From Desmodesmus armatus (Eukaryota > Chlorophyta > Chlorophyceae > Sphaeropleales > Scenedesmaceae), in the NCBI GenBank assembly GCA_007449985.2, contig VIIQ02000254.1:54411-118410 (forward strand): a stretch of 64,000 nt of DNA. Reading direction: 5' to 3'. This document shows positions 53,983-64,000 of the stretch, one piece after another. Under the pieces are notes generated by a model, which saw only the letters and a list, made by a program, of their open reading frames with translations, was not told the DNA's origin and made no database searches. A program made the translations under genes and the position numbers. Position 1 is the stretch's first letter. The number at the start of each line of letters is the position of its first letter.

Positions 53983-56900
53983 CTAGAACGCAAGGCGGGG
54001 GCCCATGCCTGCCGCCACTGTGTACAACACCCCCTGCTGTTGCCACTTAGCATCAAACCGCTCTGGCGACAGGACGGGGTGGCGGCCCCGTAGCCAGGAC
54101 AGAGGCACCCCAGAGTTGAGGCGGATGTCCCCCTGAGACCTAAGCCAGTCCTGTGAGAGCTGCTGCTGCAGTGCTGCCCTGAACCTGTGGATGACTGCAA
54201 AACTGCCGTACGGCCGGCCCTCGCTGGCACACCTAACCACCCAGAAGGACTCCAGCAGTAGCAGCCGCAGGTATGTCCAAAGCTGCTGCAGCGCTGGTGG
54301 AGGCTTCCACACTGCGCTGTCATCCAGCAGCAGGATGCGAACACTACTGAAGTCCACTACTGCTCCCGGCTGCACCCTCTGCCACACACCTGCAAACCAA
54401 GCCCACACAGCCACGGCGACAGGGCACTGCACAAAGAGGTGAGACAAAGACTCGAGCTGATAGCTGTCTGGAGTCGGCAGCTGCTGCTGCTGTGTCCCAA
54501 CCTGCTGCTGTGACTGCGACTGCTGCTGGTGGTGCTGTGCTCCTTCGTTCGCAGCCTGGCCCGGCTGCGGCTGCGGCTGCTGTTGCGGTTGCCCAACCCC
54601 ACCCTGCCCTTGCTGCTGCTGCTGCTGCTGCTGTTGCAGCAGCAGCTGTGATCCCCCATTCCCGCCCTGCCCCTGTTGCTGTTGCTGCTGAGACTGCAGC
54701 GCTCCCGCCTGGCCCGGCTGCTGCTGCTGCTGCTGCTGCTGGCCCCAGCCGGCACTGCTGCTGCGGACAGCAGCATTGCAGCAGCTCCTGCATGATTGTG
54801 GCAGCATATACCCTACTATCCCCAACCCTGACGGCGGCATGAAGCACCTGCCATCCAAACACCCGCAGCGGCCGTGGCAGGCGCTTGTCAGCGGCCCGAC
54901 GGTACGCTTTTCCCCACGCTGAGTCAGCGTCTGCAGCGGGCTGCAAGCCCCTGGCCAAGGGGTCCTCCGTGTCATCCACGGTTGGGGTGGTGACATGCTG
55001 AAGGTCCTGCTGCTGCCGCCAAGCTGTTGGCTGGGACCCTGCTGCTGTAGCGGCCCTGTCTGCAACCCGCTGCAGGACATGCTGCCGAGCTGGGCTGTCG
55101 TGCATCCACGTAGTATCATATGCTGCCATCTGGTCAGCAGTAGTGATGCGGTGGCGGCCGCTGCTGCTGCTGCTGTTACCTGTGCTGAAGCCAGTCTGCA
55201 GCATCTCTGCAAAGCTGCGCTTGTGCTTCGCTTCCAGCTGCTGCAAACCTGTGCTGGGCGCCAGGTTGCCGTCGCTGTCCCGCCACAGCCGAGGTCGCAC
55301 CCCCCTGTCCAGGACCCACCCAGGCTGTGACCTGCACTTGAGCTGCACCAGCCTGCGTGTGATGTCCCTAACTGAATACTGCACAACCCCCGTGTCCGGC
55401 CCAAAGCCCCACACATTGGGGTCGACCTGGATCTCAGGCCAACGCCCCACCAAGTAGTAGGCCTCAAGGGGCTCCCGCTGTGTGGCCTCTGACTGCTGCT
55501 GCTGCCTGTGCTGCCTGCGTGGGCCGCCCAGTGGAGCGAACACCACGCAGCAAGGAGCGAACACCACACCCTGCGGCACGTCAGGATCTGTGTTGAGGCA
55601 GCGGAGGCTGCCATCTGGCTGCACCTGATACCACTGCTCCCGGTCCTCCATCCCCTGCCACACCCACCTGTCCCCTGAGTCCACTTCCCACTGTGACTGC
55701 TGCTGCAACGACGGCTGCCGCTGCTGCTGCTGCTGCTGATCTGCAGGCGGCTGGAGAGCCTGCTGCCATGCCGTCGGCAGCACGAGGCCATCCACCGCTG
55801 GCTGAAAGGACAAGCCTCGCTCTGCCACCTGCCCAAGAGTTGCGTCTGCCGAGCGAGGCTGCACACTGCTGGGCAGGTCTCGGGCAGAGCTGAACAGCAC
55901 ACCTGTGACGGCGCTGGCCACGCTGTGATTCCCCACTACTGGCTCTAGTTTGATCTGATCCACCGTCATGTCGCCGTGGGCGACGCGCCTGTGCAGCCCC
56001 AGCGACTGGAACGCGGCGACGTGCGCTGCGTGCCTGGGGTTGAGGCGCCGCCGCATTGCTGCTGCTCCCTGCCCCGAGGAGTGCTGCTGTAGCAGCACCC
56101 GCACCCCCACCCCTGCACGCTCCAAGTTGGCCCGCATGAACTGCTTCCATGCTTGCTTGTGGGGGTGCAGAAGTGCTGCCATCACCTTCCCCTGCATGGC
56201 TGTCACATGTGCCTGCACATCCACGCTGGCTATGCCCCCCTGCTTGGCCTGCAGGCTGGCCACCTGCTGAGCTGGGCGCCAACGCAGCTGCCTGTTGTCT
56301 GTGTTGCGGATACACCCCAGCCCCAGGATAAAGGCTGAGATGCGGCGCTGGATGAGGCGCATGATGCGCTCAGGTATGGGCACAAACTGCGCATGGTACA
56401 CCAAACAGGAGGCCAGCACCTGCCTGGCTACCTCACACCTGCCTAGCAGTGAGAGGTCGTGCCTGCTCCAGGTGCGTGCCCTGTGCCCAATGCTGCGCAG
56501 CCGCTGCTCAAAAAGCTGGTCTGCAAAGCGTGTCGCACCCTCGACAGACAACAGTATGCCCAGGTGCCTGATGGGGGCATCCCTCGTGTTCACAAACACT
56601 ATACCCGTCGCTGCATCTAAACCCTGCATGCTGCTGTGAGGTCCCAGCCCCATACCCTGGCTCTTGTCGACGTTGAGCTTGGCTGCGCTGGCTGCACAGA
56701 ACGGCTCCACGGCCTGCTGCAGCAAAGTGCCCACGTCCTCCGGTGAGGCCGCATGCAGGGTGGTGTCGTCTGCGTGCTGGTGGCAGCAGGGGGCGGGGCC
56801 CTGGTCGCCCGGCATGTCGATGCTGGTGATCCCACCCTCCCGCTGTAGCTGTCTGCACCTGGCTGCTAACGGCTGTGCTGCCATGACATACAGCAGCGGG

Positions 56901-57103
56901 CTGAGAGGGCTGCCCTGTGCACAGCCGGAGGGGATGTCAAATGCCCTGCTGCTGTGACCGCCGTTGAAGATGATCTGGCCCATGGTGCCCTCCAGCAGCA
57001 AGCGCACCCAGCGCCTGCTGCTCTCAGGGAACTGCATGGCCTCCATGCAACGCAGCAACCACCCCCTGTTGAGGCGGTCGTATGCCTTCTCGAAGTCCAA
57101 AAA
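53983..57103 (-). pseudogene. LINE-B ORF2: RT core to C-terminus
   Basis: From LDFEKAYDRL (first RT aspartate) through GCAQGSPLSPLLYV, HADDTTL, connector, cysteine cluster, Q tract, ESLSHLFVQCP, to the stop at 53983-53985. One frameshift lies at the start of the Q tract (~54741, GGCCAGCAG where others read GGCCACAGCAG). Otherwise open for over 1000 codons, the best-kept RT here. Confidence 0.85.
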
Positions 57104-57400
57104 GGCAGTTCCATCTCCCCTTCCCTCCTTTTAAAACAAAAATAGTGCCTTCAAGAGTACCAACATGCACCCCAAATAAGTCCCAAAGGCGCGCGTAGCG
57201 GTGGGTTGGTGTCGGCGGATGCCGCGTAACGGTGCGCAACGTGGGTGGTCCGCAAGATAACATTGGTTGGCTCTGGTGAAAGACAAAAATAGTGTCTTCA
57301 AGCGTACCAACATGCACCCCAATTGAGTCACGGAGCTGTGCGGAGTGGTGGGTTGGTGTCGGCGGATCCCGCGTGATGGTGCGCAGCGGTGGTGGTCCCT
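57104..57400 (+). other. Chimeric insert in the LINE-B RT: SINE 3' tail plus satellite
   Basis: 57104-57134 matches the 3' end of the SINE at 12519-12549 on the opposite strand (GCAGTTCCATCTCC...CTCCTTTT), then ~265 bp of satellite (57133-57398). It is flanked by a 30-bp direct duplication of LINE-B sequence. Confidence 0.75.
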
Positions 57401-59401
57401 GCGGTCGTATGCCTTCTCGAAGTCCAAAAAGACAATGCAGCCCGGCCGCTGCACCTCCTGGAGGAAGTCGATTTCCTCCAGGTGGTGCAGCACATTGTCT
57501 GCAATGTCCCGCCCTGGGACGAAGGCAGTCTGTGTGGGGTCTATGACGCTGGCGCAAGCTGGACCCAACCTGTGCACCAGCACCTTGGCCACGATCTTGA
57601 GATCGCAGTTGAGGAGGGTGATGGGCCTGTAGCTGGCTGGGTCTGCCCTGGGCTTGCCGCCCCCCTTGTAGATGAGGGTGATCAGGCCCAGCCGCTGCGT
57701 CTCTGACAGTCTAAGCTCCGGCTGCTGGAAGCTGAAGTTGAAGGCTGCTACGAGGTGGTCCCCTACCACCTCCCACATGGCAGTATAGAACTCATAGGTG
57801 AGTCCGTCACTGCCTGGAGCCTTACCCCGTGGCAGGCTGGCCAGAGCTGCGTGCGCCTCCTGCCCTGTCAGGGTGCCCTCCTCCCCTTCCCCACTGCACT
57901 GCTGCTGCTGCTCCTCGTCTAGTTTCCTATCAATGGCTGCCAGCAGGATGTCCTGCTGCTGCCGGTCCGTGGGGTGGCATGAGAACAGGCCACCCTTGGC
58001 GGGATCGTAGAAGTCTGCCAGCAGCTCCCCCACTGCTGCTATCCCATCCCTTCCCTGCGCTGCTACTGTCACCCCGTCAGGCCGCTGCACCTCAGCTATT
58101 GCTTGAGGCTCCTGGGCAGCCCTGCCCCCTGGTGGAACAAGAAGGTGGACTGCTCACCGTATACCTCCCAGATCGGCTCTGTGGCGGCTGCTTCCTGCTC
58201 CAGCTGAGCCGCCTCGAAGGCGGTGAAGGCCTCCTCTGCGGCTAACTGGTCCCGCACCCCCTGTGCATCCTCCATTTCGCGGCTGATGCTGCATGCAGCA
58301 GCGATCTGCTGCAGGAGACGCTTGCGCTCCTGATTCTGTTGGCTGTTCAGCTGCTGCTCAAGCTGCTGGCAGAGACTCTGAGCCAGCTGCTTGATCTGCT
58401 CCCATTCCTCTGCTGGGTCAAGCCGCGGGCTGCGCTGTTCCAGTGCTGCTATCGCGTCCTGCAGCTGGCGGCGGTACGGTTCCCTGAAGGCCTCCACCCC
58501 TAGCATGTGGTTGGGGAAGCGCCACCGCCCCTTGCCCTGCTCGGGGGTCCCAGGCGGCTGCAGGTAAGCCAGCACTGGGCGGTGATCGCTGGGGAACAGC
58601 CTGTGCTGCACTGTGCGCTGCAGCCATCCAGCATGGATCATGTCGTCGGAGAGGAAGACATAATCAATGCGGCCCCCGAGATAGGGCCCAGCACCTCCTG
58701 TCCTGCGCTGTTTGTGCTGCCGGCATGCTGCGTGTAGTGGGTTGGCTGCAGCTGGTGAGGGTGCTGCAGCAACCATGCATCCTGAAGGCCCCCCACGAAG
58801 TTGGCTGTCCGCAGCTCCGCCCCCCCTACCATGCGGCTGGATGCTGCCGGCTGCTGCTGTGCAGCTGGCAGCACATCTGCTGGGCGCATGACGCAGTTGA
58901 AGTCACCCCCGACTATCTGCCCCTGCTGTGTTCCCGACGACACTGCATCTACATACTCCCCTAGAAAGAACTCGGCCCTGTCCTGGGGCGTGCAGGGGGC
59001 GTACACTGCCGTTGCTGCCAGCGTGTTACCCCATGGTGTCTGCCAAGACACCTTCAGCACCCTGCCCGACGGCCCCTGGTGCTCTATAACTGGGTCTGCT
59101 GCTTCTCCCAGAACCCGCTGTGAAAGCAGCACGCCCACTCCCCCGCTGCCCTGCCTCCCTGCTCCTGCTGGTGGCACCAGAACCCCTGGCCCCGCCAAGG
59201 TCTGCCTGGCCCTGCCCCCTGCTGTACCCACTGCTGTGCCTGCGTGTCGCTCGTGCAGTGAGTTTCCGACAGCAGGGCGATGTCAACCCGCTGCTTGTGC
59301 AGCCAAGTAAAGACCTTACGCCGCTTCGTGCTGGCGTTAAGGCCGTTGACGTTGACTGCTGCCACCCTGAGGGGGCGGCCCGGCGGTGCTGACTGCACCA
59401 T
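57401..59401 (-). pseudogene. LINE-B ORF2: APE endonuclease and start of RT
   Basis: From MVQSAPPGRPLRVAAVNVNGL at 59401: an EEP/APE-type endonuclease with the Asn of VNVNGL, Glu of LSETHC, GDFNCV, RIDYVFLSDDM and SDHRPVLAYL, which would nick target DNA to prime reverse transcription. A Gln-rich helical linker follows, then the RT N-terminus (LPRGKAPGSDGLTYEF, LIYKGGGKP, YRPITLLN, FVPGRDI) to EKAYDR at the insert. At least three frameshifts are needed, near 59200, 58710 and 58115. The upstream in-frame start was chosen as the first Met before the domain. Confidence 0.82.
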
Positions 59402-59495
59402 CTACTGCTGCCCCCGCGCGCGCGCCCCGGCACGCTGGGGGGGTGCAGCCGCTGGTGTGAGCGGCGGGGTGCCAGCTTGGCTGGCATGCTGTGTC

Positions 59496-59852
59496 CTACC
59501 ATTTCCTCCCGGCCCTGCTGCTGCTGGCCCGCGGCGTGTTGTTGGGCTGCTGGCGGGGGCCATACAGCGTGGCATATCCAGGTGTCATCTGTCCTGCTGT
59601 GGTGCGCGTCGTCCGCCTGAGTGGCGGCGACTGCTGCTGCTGCTGCTGCTGCTGTTGCTGTCGCTGCTGCTGTCGCCTGCCCCCTCGCTGACGTGTCCGC
59701 CGTGGGCTCTGCTGGCTGGTGTGCTGCTGCTGGTGTTGCTGGGCTGGTGTGCCACCACTAGGGCCTGCTGCTGCGTCCTCGTCCGACGCCTCTGCCCCGC
59801 TATCGCTGCCATACTCAAGGCGCCTGATGCCCAGCTCCTCCCTAAGCCAGTC
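59496..59852 (-). pseudogene. Probable LINE-B ORF1 C-terminal end (Q/R-rich)
   Basis: Open from the 5' break: DWLREELGIRRLEYGSDSG, an acidic patch, an Arg/Gln-rich stretch with a run of nine Q, and an Arg/Ser-rich end, stop at 59496-59498. It lies just upstream of ORF2 as ORF1 should, and basic low-complexity sequence would suit RNA binding. No zinc knuckle is visible in this part. Confidence 0.5.
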
Positions 59853-60550
59853 ACGTGTGTGCTTTACTCTGTATCATAGTTGTTGTTGTGCCTCTGGAGT
59901 GTGTGCGCATCACACATGGTTTAAGCGTTTGGGTTGTTCTCTGGGGCGGCTGGCCGCTCTGGTGCCTTGCTTGGTTGGCACTGGGGCAACAATGTTCGTG
60001 TTTTTGTTGGCTTAGGTGTGGGGCGGATTTAGCCCTGCTTATTGGAGAGGTGTGCAGGTGTGGTGGTGCACCACGCCGGGGGTATTTGGGCCCTCTGCGC
60101 GCTGGCTTTTGTCGAGTACAGCGGCCAGCCATGTGCTGTGTGGCCGCCGCTTGTTGGTTTCAGGGTGTTTCTTCAGCCCCTCTGTGGGGGGGCTGGCTCT
60201 GCACACCGGTGAGGTGTGTGTGTGTGTGGTGACGCATCGGTGGTGCTTTCTCTCGGCTTTGTGCTGACTCGCTTGCGTTAGTTTTGCTCGCGTGCTTTGT
60301 CCCTTTGCCGTTGATTTTCTCTAGTCATTTTGCGGGTGCATGGTCGGGTCCTGGTGTCTGCTTTTTGGCAGGCTGCACTGCGACGTGCCGCCCGTGAGAC
60401 CATGTGGTGGGGGTGTCGGCTTGCGCCCTCACAGGGTGGTGCCTGCCAGATTGCGCCATCCTCTTGCCTGAGCTTTGAGGGGCGGCTTCTATTGCTTGAC
60501 TTCGCTCTTGTAACTTGCTCACTCCAAAAAAAAAAAAAAAAAAAAAAAAA
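59853..60550 (+). mobile_element. LINE-B 3' UTR copy; right half of a head-to-head composite
   Basis: Starts at GTGTGTGCTTTACTC in the 3' UTR, directly against the 5' break of the minus LINE-B, and ends in ~25 A before satellite. Confidence 0.85.
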
Positions 60551-63500
60551 ACTGAGTCCCAAAACGGCGCGTATTGGTAGGTTGGTGTCGGCGGATGCCG
60601 CGTTGTGATGGTGCCCAGCGGTGGTGGTCCGCAAAAAAACCTTTGGTTGGCTCGGTGAAAGACAAAAATAGTGTCTTCAAGCGTACCAACATGCACCCCA
60701 ATTGAGTCACAAGCGGCGCATAGCAGTGGGTTGGTGTCGGCGGAAGCCGCATGATGGTGCGCAGCGGTGGTGGTCCGCCAAAAATCATCTGGTTGGCTCT
60801 AATCAAATACAAATATAGTGTCTTCAAGCGTACCAACATGCACCCCAACTGAGTCCCAAAAGGGCGCGTAGTGGTAGGTTGGTGTCGGCGGATGCCGCGT
60901 TGTGATGGTGCCCAGCGGTGGTGGTCCGCAAAAAAACCTTTGGTTGGCTCCGGTGAAAGACAAAAATAGTGTCTTCAAGCGTACCAACATGCACCCCAAT
61001 TGAGTCACGGAGCTGTGCGGAGTGGTGGGTTGGAGTCGGCGGATGCCGCGTGATGGTGCGCAGCGGTGGTGGTCCGCAAAAAAATTTGGTTGGCTCTCAT
61101 CAAAAACAAAAGTAGTGTCTTCAAGCGTACCAACATGCACCCCAACTGAGTCCCAAAACGGCGCGTATTGGTAGGTTGGTGTCGGCGGATGCCGCGTTGT
61201 GATGGTGCCCAGCGGTGGTGGTCCGCAAAAAAACAATGGTTGGCTCTGGTGAAAGACAAAAATAGTGTCTTCAAGCGTACCAACATGCACCCCAATTGAG
61301 TCACGGAGCGGCGCATAGCGGTGGGTTGGTGTCGGCGGATGCCGTGTAACGGTGCGCAGCGGTGGTGGTTCGCAAAAATCATCCTGTTGGCTCTAGTCAA
61401 AAACAAAATAGTGTCTTCAAGAGTATTTTTTTTTTTTTTTTTTTTCTTCAAGAGTACCAACATGCACCCCAAATGAGTCCCAAAGGCGCGCGTAGCGGTG
61501 GGTTGGTGTCGACGGATGCCGCGTGACAGTGCCCAGCGGTGGTGGTCCGCAAAAAAACAATGGTTGGCTCTGGTGAAAGACAAAAATAGTGTCTTCAAGC
61601 GTACCAACATGCACCCAATTGAGTCACGGAGCTGTGCGGAGTGGTGGGTTGGAGTCGGCGGATGCCGCGTGATGGTGCGCAGCGGTGGTGGTCCGCAAAA
61701 AGTCATCTGGTTGGCTCCGGTGAAAGACAAAATAGTGTCTTCAAGCGTACCAACATGCACCCCAATTGAGTCACGGAGCGGCGCATAGCGGTGGGTTGGT
61801 GTCGGCGGATGCCGCGTAGCGGTGCCCAGCGGTGGTGGTCCGCAAAAATCATCCTGTTGGCTCTTGTCAAAAACAAAAATAGTTTCTTCAAGAGTACCAA
61901 CATGCACCCCAACTGAGTCCCAAAGGCGCGCGTAGCGGTGGGTTGGTGTCGGCTGATGCCGCGTAACGGTGCGCAACGGTGGCGGTCCGCAAAAAAAACA
62001 TTGGTTGGCTCTGGTGAAAGACAAAAATAGTGTCTTCAAGTGTACCAACATGCACTCCAATTGAGTCACGGAGCTGTGCGGAGTGGTGGGTTGGTGTCGG
62101 CGGATGCCGCATGATGGTGCGCAGCGGTGGTGGTCCGCAAAAAAATTGGTGGCTCTCATAAAAAAAAAAAAAGTAGTGTCTTCAAGCGTACCAACATGCA
62201 CCCCAACTGAGTCCCAAAACGGCGCGTATTGGTAGGTTGGTGTCGGCGGATGCCGCGTTGTGATGGTGCCCAGCGGTGGTGGTCCGCAAAAAAACCTTTG
62301 GTTGGCTCCGGTGAAAGACAAAATAGTGTCTTCAAGCGTACCAACATGCACCCCAATTGAGTCACGGAGCGGCGCATAGCGGTGGGTTGGTGTCGGCGGA
62401 AGCCGCATGATGGTGCGCAGCGGTGGTGGTCCGCAAAAAATCATCTGGTTGGCTCTAATCAAATACAAATATAGTGTCTTCAAGCGTACCAACATGCACC
62501 CCAAATGAGTCCCAAAGGCGCGCGTAGCGGTGGGTTGGTGTCGACGGATGCCGCGTGACAGTGCCCAGCGGTGGTGGTCCGCAAAAAAACAATGGTTGGC
62601 TCTGGTGAAAGACAAAAATAGTGTCTTCAAGCGTACCAACATGCACCCCAATTGAGTCCCAAAAGGGCGCGTAGTGGTAGGTTGGTGTCGGCGGATGCCG
62701 CGTTGTGATGGTGCCCAGCGGTGGTGGTCCGCAAAAAAACCTTTGGTTGGCTCCGGTGAAAGACAAAAATAGTGTCTTCAAGCGTACCAACATGCACCCC
62801 AATTGAGTCACGGAGCTGTGCGGAGTGGTGGGTGGAGTCGGCGGATGCCGCGTGATGGTGCGCAGCGTGGTGGTCCGCAAAAAAATTTGGTTGGCTGTCA
62901 TCAAAACAAAAGTAGTGTCTTCAAGCGTACCAACATGCACCCCAACTGAGTCCCAAAACGGCGCGTATTGGTAGGTTGGTGTCGGCGGATGCCGCGTTGT
63001 GATGGTGCCCAGCGGTGGTGGTCCGCAAAAAAACATTGGTTGGCTCTGGTGAAAGACAAAAATAGTGTCTTCAAGCGAACAACATGCACCCCAATTGAGT
63101 TACGGAGCGGCGCATAGCGGTGGGTTGGTGTCGGCGGATGCCGTGTAACGGTGCGCAGCGGTGGTGGTCCGCAAAAATCATCCTGTTGGCTCTAGTCAAA
63201 AACAAAAATAGTGTCTTCAAGAGTACCACCTGCACCCCAAATGAGTCCCAAAGGCGCGCGTAGCGGTGGGTTGGTGTCGACGGATGCCGCGTGACAGGCC
63301 CAGCGGTGGTGGTCCGCAAAAAAACAATGGTTGGCTCTGGTGAAAGACAAAAATAGTGTCTTCAAGCGTACCAACATGCACCCCAATTGAGTCACGGAGC
63401 TGTGCGGAGTGTGGGTTGGAGTCGGCGGGATGCCGCGTGATGGTGCGCAGCGGTGGTGGTCCGAAAAAGTCATCTGGTTGGCTTAATCAAAAAAACAAAA

Positions 63501-63953
63501 GTAGTGTCTTCAAGCGTACCAACATGCACCCCAATTGAGTCACGGAGCGGCGCGTAGAGGTGGGTTGGTGTCGGCGGATGCCGCGTGATGGTGCGCAGTG
63601 GTGGTGGTCCGCAAAAATCATCTGGTTGGCTCTAATCAAAAACAAAAGTAGTGTCTTCAAGCATACCAACATGCACCCCAACTGAGTCCCAAAAGGCGCG
63701 TAGTGATAGGTTGGTGTCGGCGGATGCCGCGTTGTGATGGTGCCCAGCGGTGGTGGTCCGCAAAAAAAAATGGTTGGCTCTGGTGAAAGACAAAATAGTG
63801 TCTTCAAGCGTACCAACATGCACCCCAATTGAGTCCGGCGGCGCATAGCGGTGGGTTGGTGTCGGCGGATGCCGCGTAACGTTGCGCAGCGGTGGTGGTC
63901 CGCAACAATCATCCTGTTGGCTCTAGTCAAAAACAAAATAGTGTCTTCAAGAG
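60551..63953 (+). repeat. 147-bp satellite, block 13
   Basis: About 23 monomers with more single-base losses than other blocks, especially after 62.8 kb. A pure T20 insertion lies at 61426-61445. Confidence 0.95.
61426..61445 (-). mobile_element. Tail-only retro-insertion (T20)
   Basis: Only poly(T), flanked by an 11-bp direct duplication CTTCAAGAGTA (61415-61425, 61446-61456) that the parent monomers lack. Confidence 0.75.
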
Positions 63954-64000
63954 TTTTTTTGGGGGGAAGTGATCAGTTACATTGGGGGGACCAAGCAACC
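63954..64000 (-). mobile_element. LINE-F 3' end, inverted, cut by the window edge
   Basis: Seven T, then the reverse complement of the LINE-F end: AAGTGATCAGTTACATTGG with TGTAA on the minus strand, and CCAAGCAACC. Compare 12261-12300. Confidence 0.75.

Larger units (their letters stand above)
53176..59852 (-). mobile_element. Longest LINE-B copy (APE, RT, zinc finger), interrupted
   Basis: 34 T at 53176-53209, 3' UTR, ORF2, and the end of a probable ORF1; it breaks at 59852 against another LINE-B. A ~300-bp satellite/SINE-tail insert (57104-57400) with a 30-bp duplication (57074-57103, 57401-57430) splits the RT. Without it the copy is ~6.35 kb. Several frameshifts make it inactive. It fixes the family as APE-type L1. 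Confidence 0.88.

Noticed and set aside
53140..60590. 31-bp TSD around the 53-60 kb LINE-B composite
   Set aside because: The flanks match at the same monomer position but with three differences that are known monomer variants, so they are probably different monomers.
61005..62651. Minus-strand open frames of up to 548 codons across satellite blocks
   Set aside because: 147 is a multiple of 3, so any stop-free monomer frame stays open across the array. The frames shift wherever a monomer has an indel, run into unrelated inserts, and have no start or motif.
1..64000. rRNA, tRNA genes, host protein genes, bacterial-type promoters or operons
   Set aside because: None seen. All convincing coding sequence belongs to mobile elements, and the signals are eukaryotic.

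Overview
The window looks like a repeat-filled chromosomal region of a green alga (Chlorophyta, probably Chlorophyceae; not closer than that). The main clue is that three unrelated poly(A)-tailed repeat families, and the gene-bearing transposon at 19-24 kb, carry the green-algal polyadenylation signal TGTAA 12-15 nt before the tail or downstream of the gene. Other clues are CAG-rich, glutamine-rich coding sequence and a Dualen/RandI-like LINE. I see no host gene, rRNA, tRNA gene or CRISPR array.

The backbone is a satellite with a ~147-bp monomer, about 21 kb in total by length (roughly 140 monomers), often in a four-monomer higher-order repeat of ~590 bp. It is mostly in + orientation but inverted at 40.7-42.1 and 44.1-45.2 kb. 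Everything else is inserted into it, usually with visible target-site duplications (TSDs).

Layout: 1-3771, 3' part of a LINE (LINE-A: RNase H, CCHC, PD-ExK nuclease) split by a nested LINE-B; 3.8-8.4 kb satellite with small LINE-B pieces; 8.4-12.9 kb, an element with 690-bp terminal direct repeats (TDR-C), its right repeat hit by a LINE-like element (LINE-F) and a tRNA-type SINE; 13.8-17.5 kb, a second element of the same design with 712-bp repeats (TDR-E); 19.0-23.9 kb, two tandem copies of a 2.42-kb terminal-inverted-repeat element encoding a NUMOD4-HNH endonuclease-like protein; 25.2-26.8 kb, a diverged, rearranged relative; 29.5-35.5, 36.4-40.7, 42.1-44.1, 45.5-50.6 and 53.2-60.6 kb, many copies of LINE-B (L1-type: APE endonuclease, reverse transcriptase, Q-rich split zinc finger), all truncated or frameshifted; 60.6-64 kb satellite, ending in a second LINE-F.

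The region reads as a record of retrotransposition into a satellite that was itself amplifying and rearranging: some insertions were copied with the array, LINE-B inserted into itself repeatedly, and several insertions consist of little more than a poly(A) tail. The most novel candidates are the HNH-bearing inverted-repeat element, the two gene-less terminal-direct-repeat elements, the head-to-head LINE-B composites and the tail-only insertions. A centromeric, pericentromeric or subtelomeric location is plausible but cannot be decided from sequence alone.
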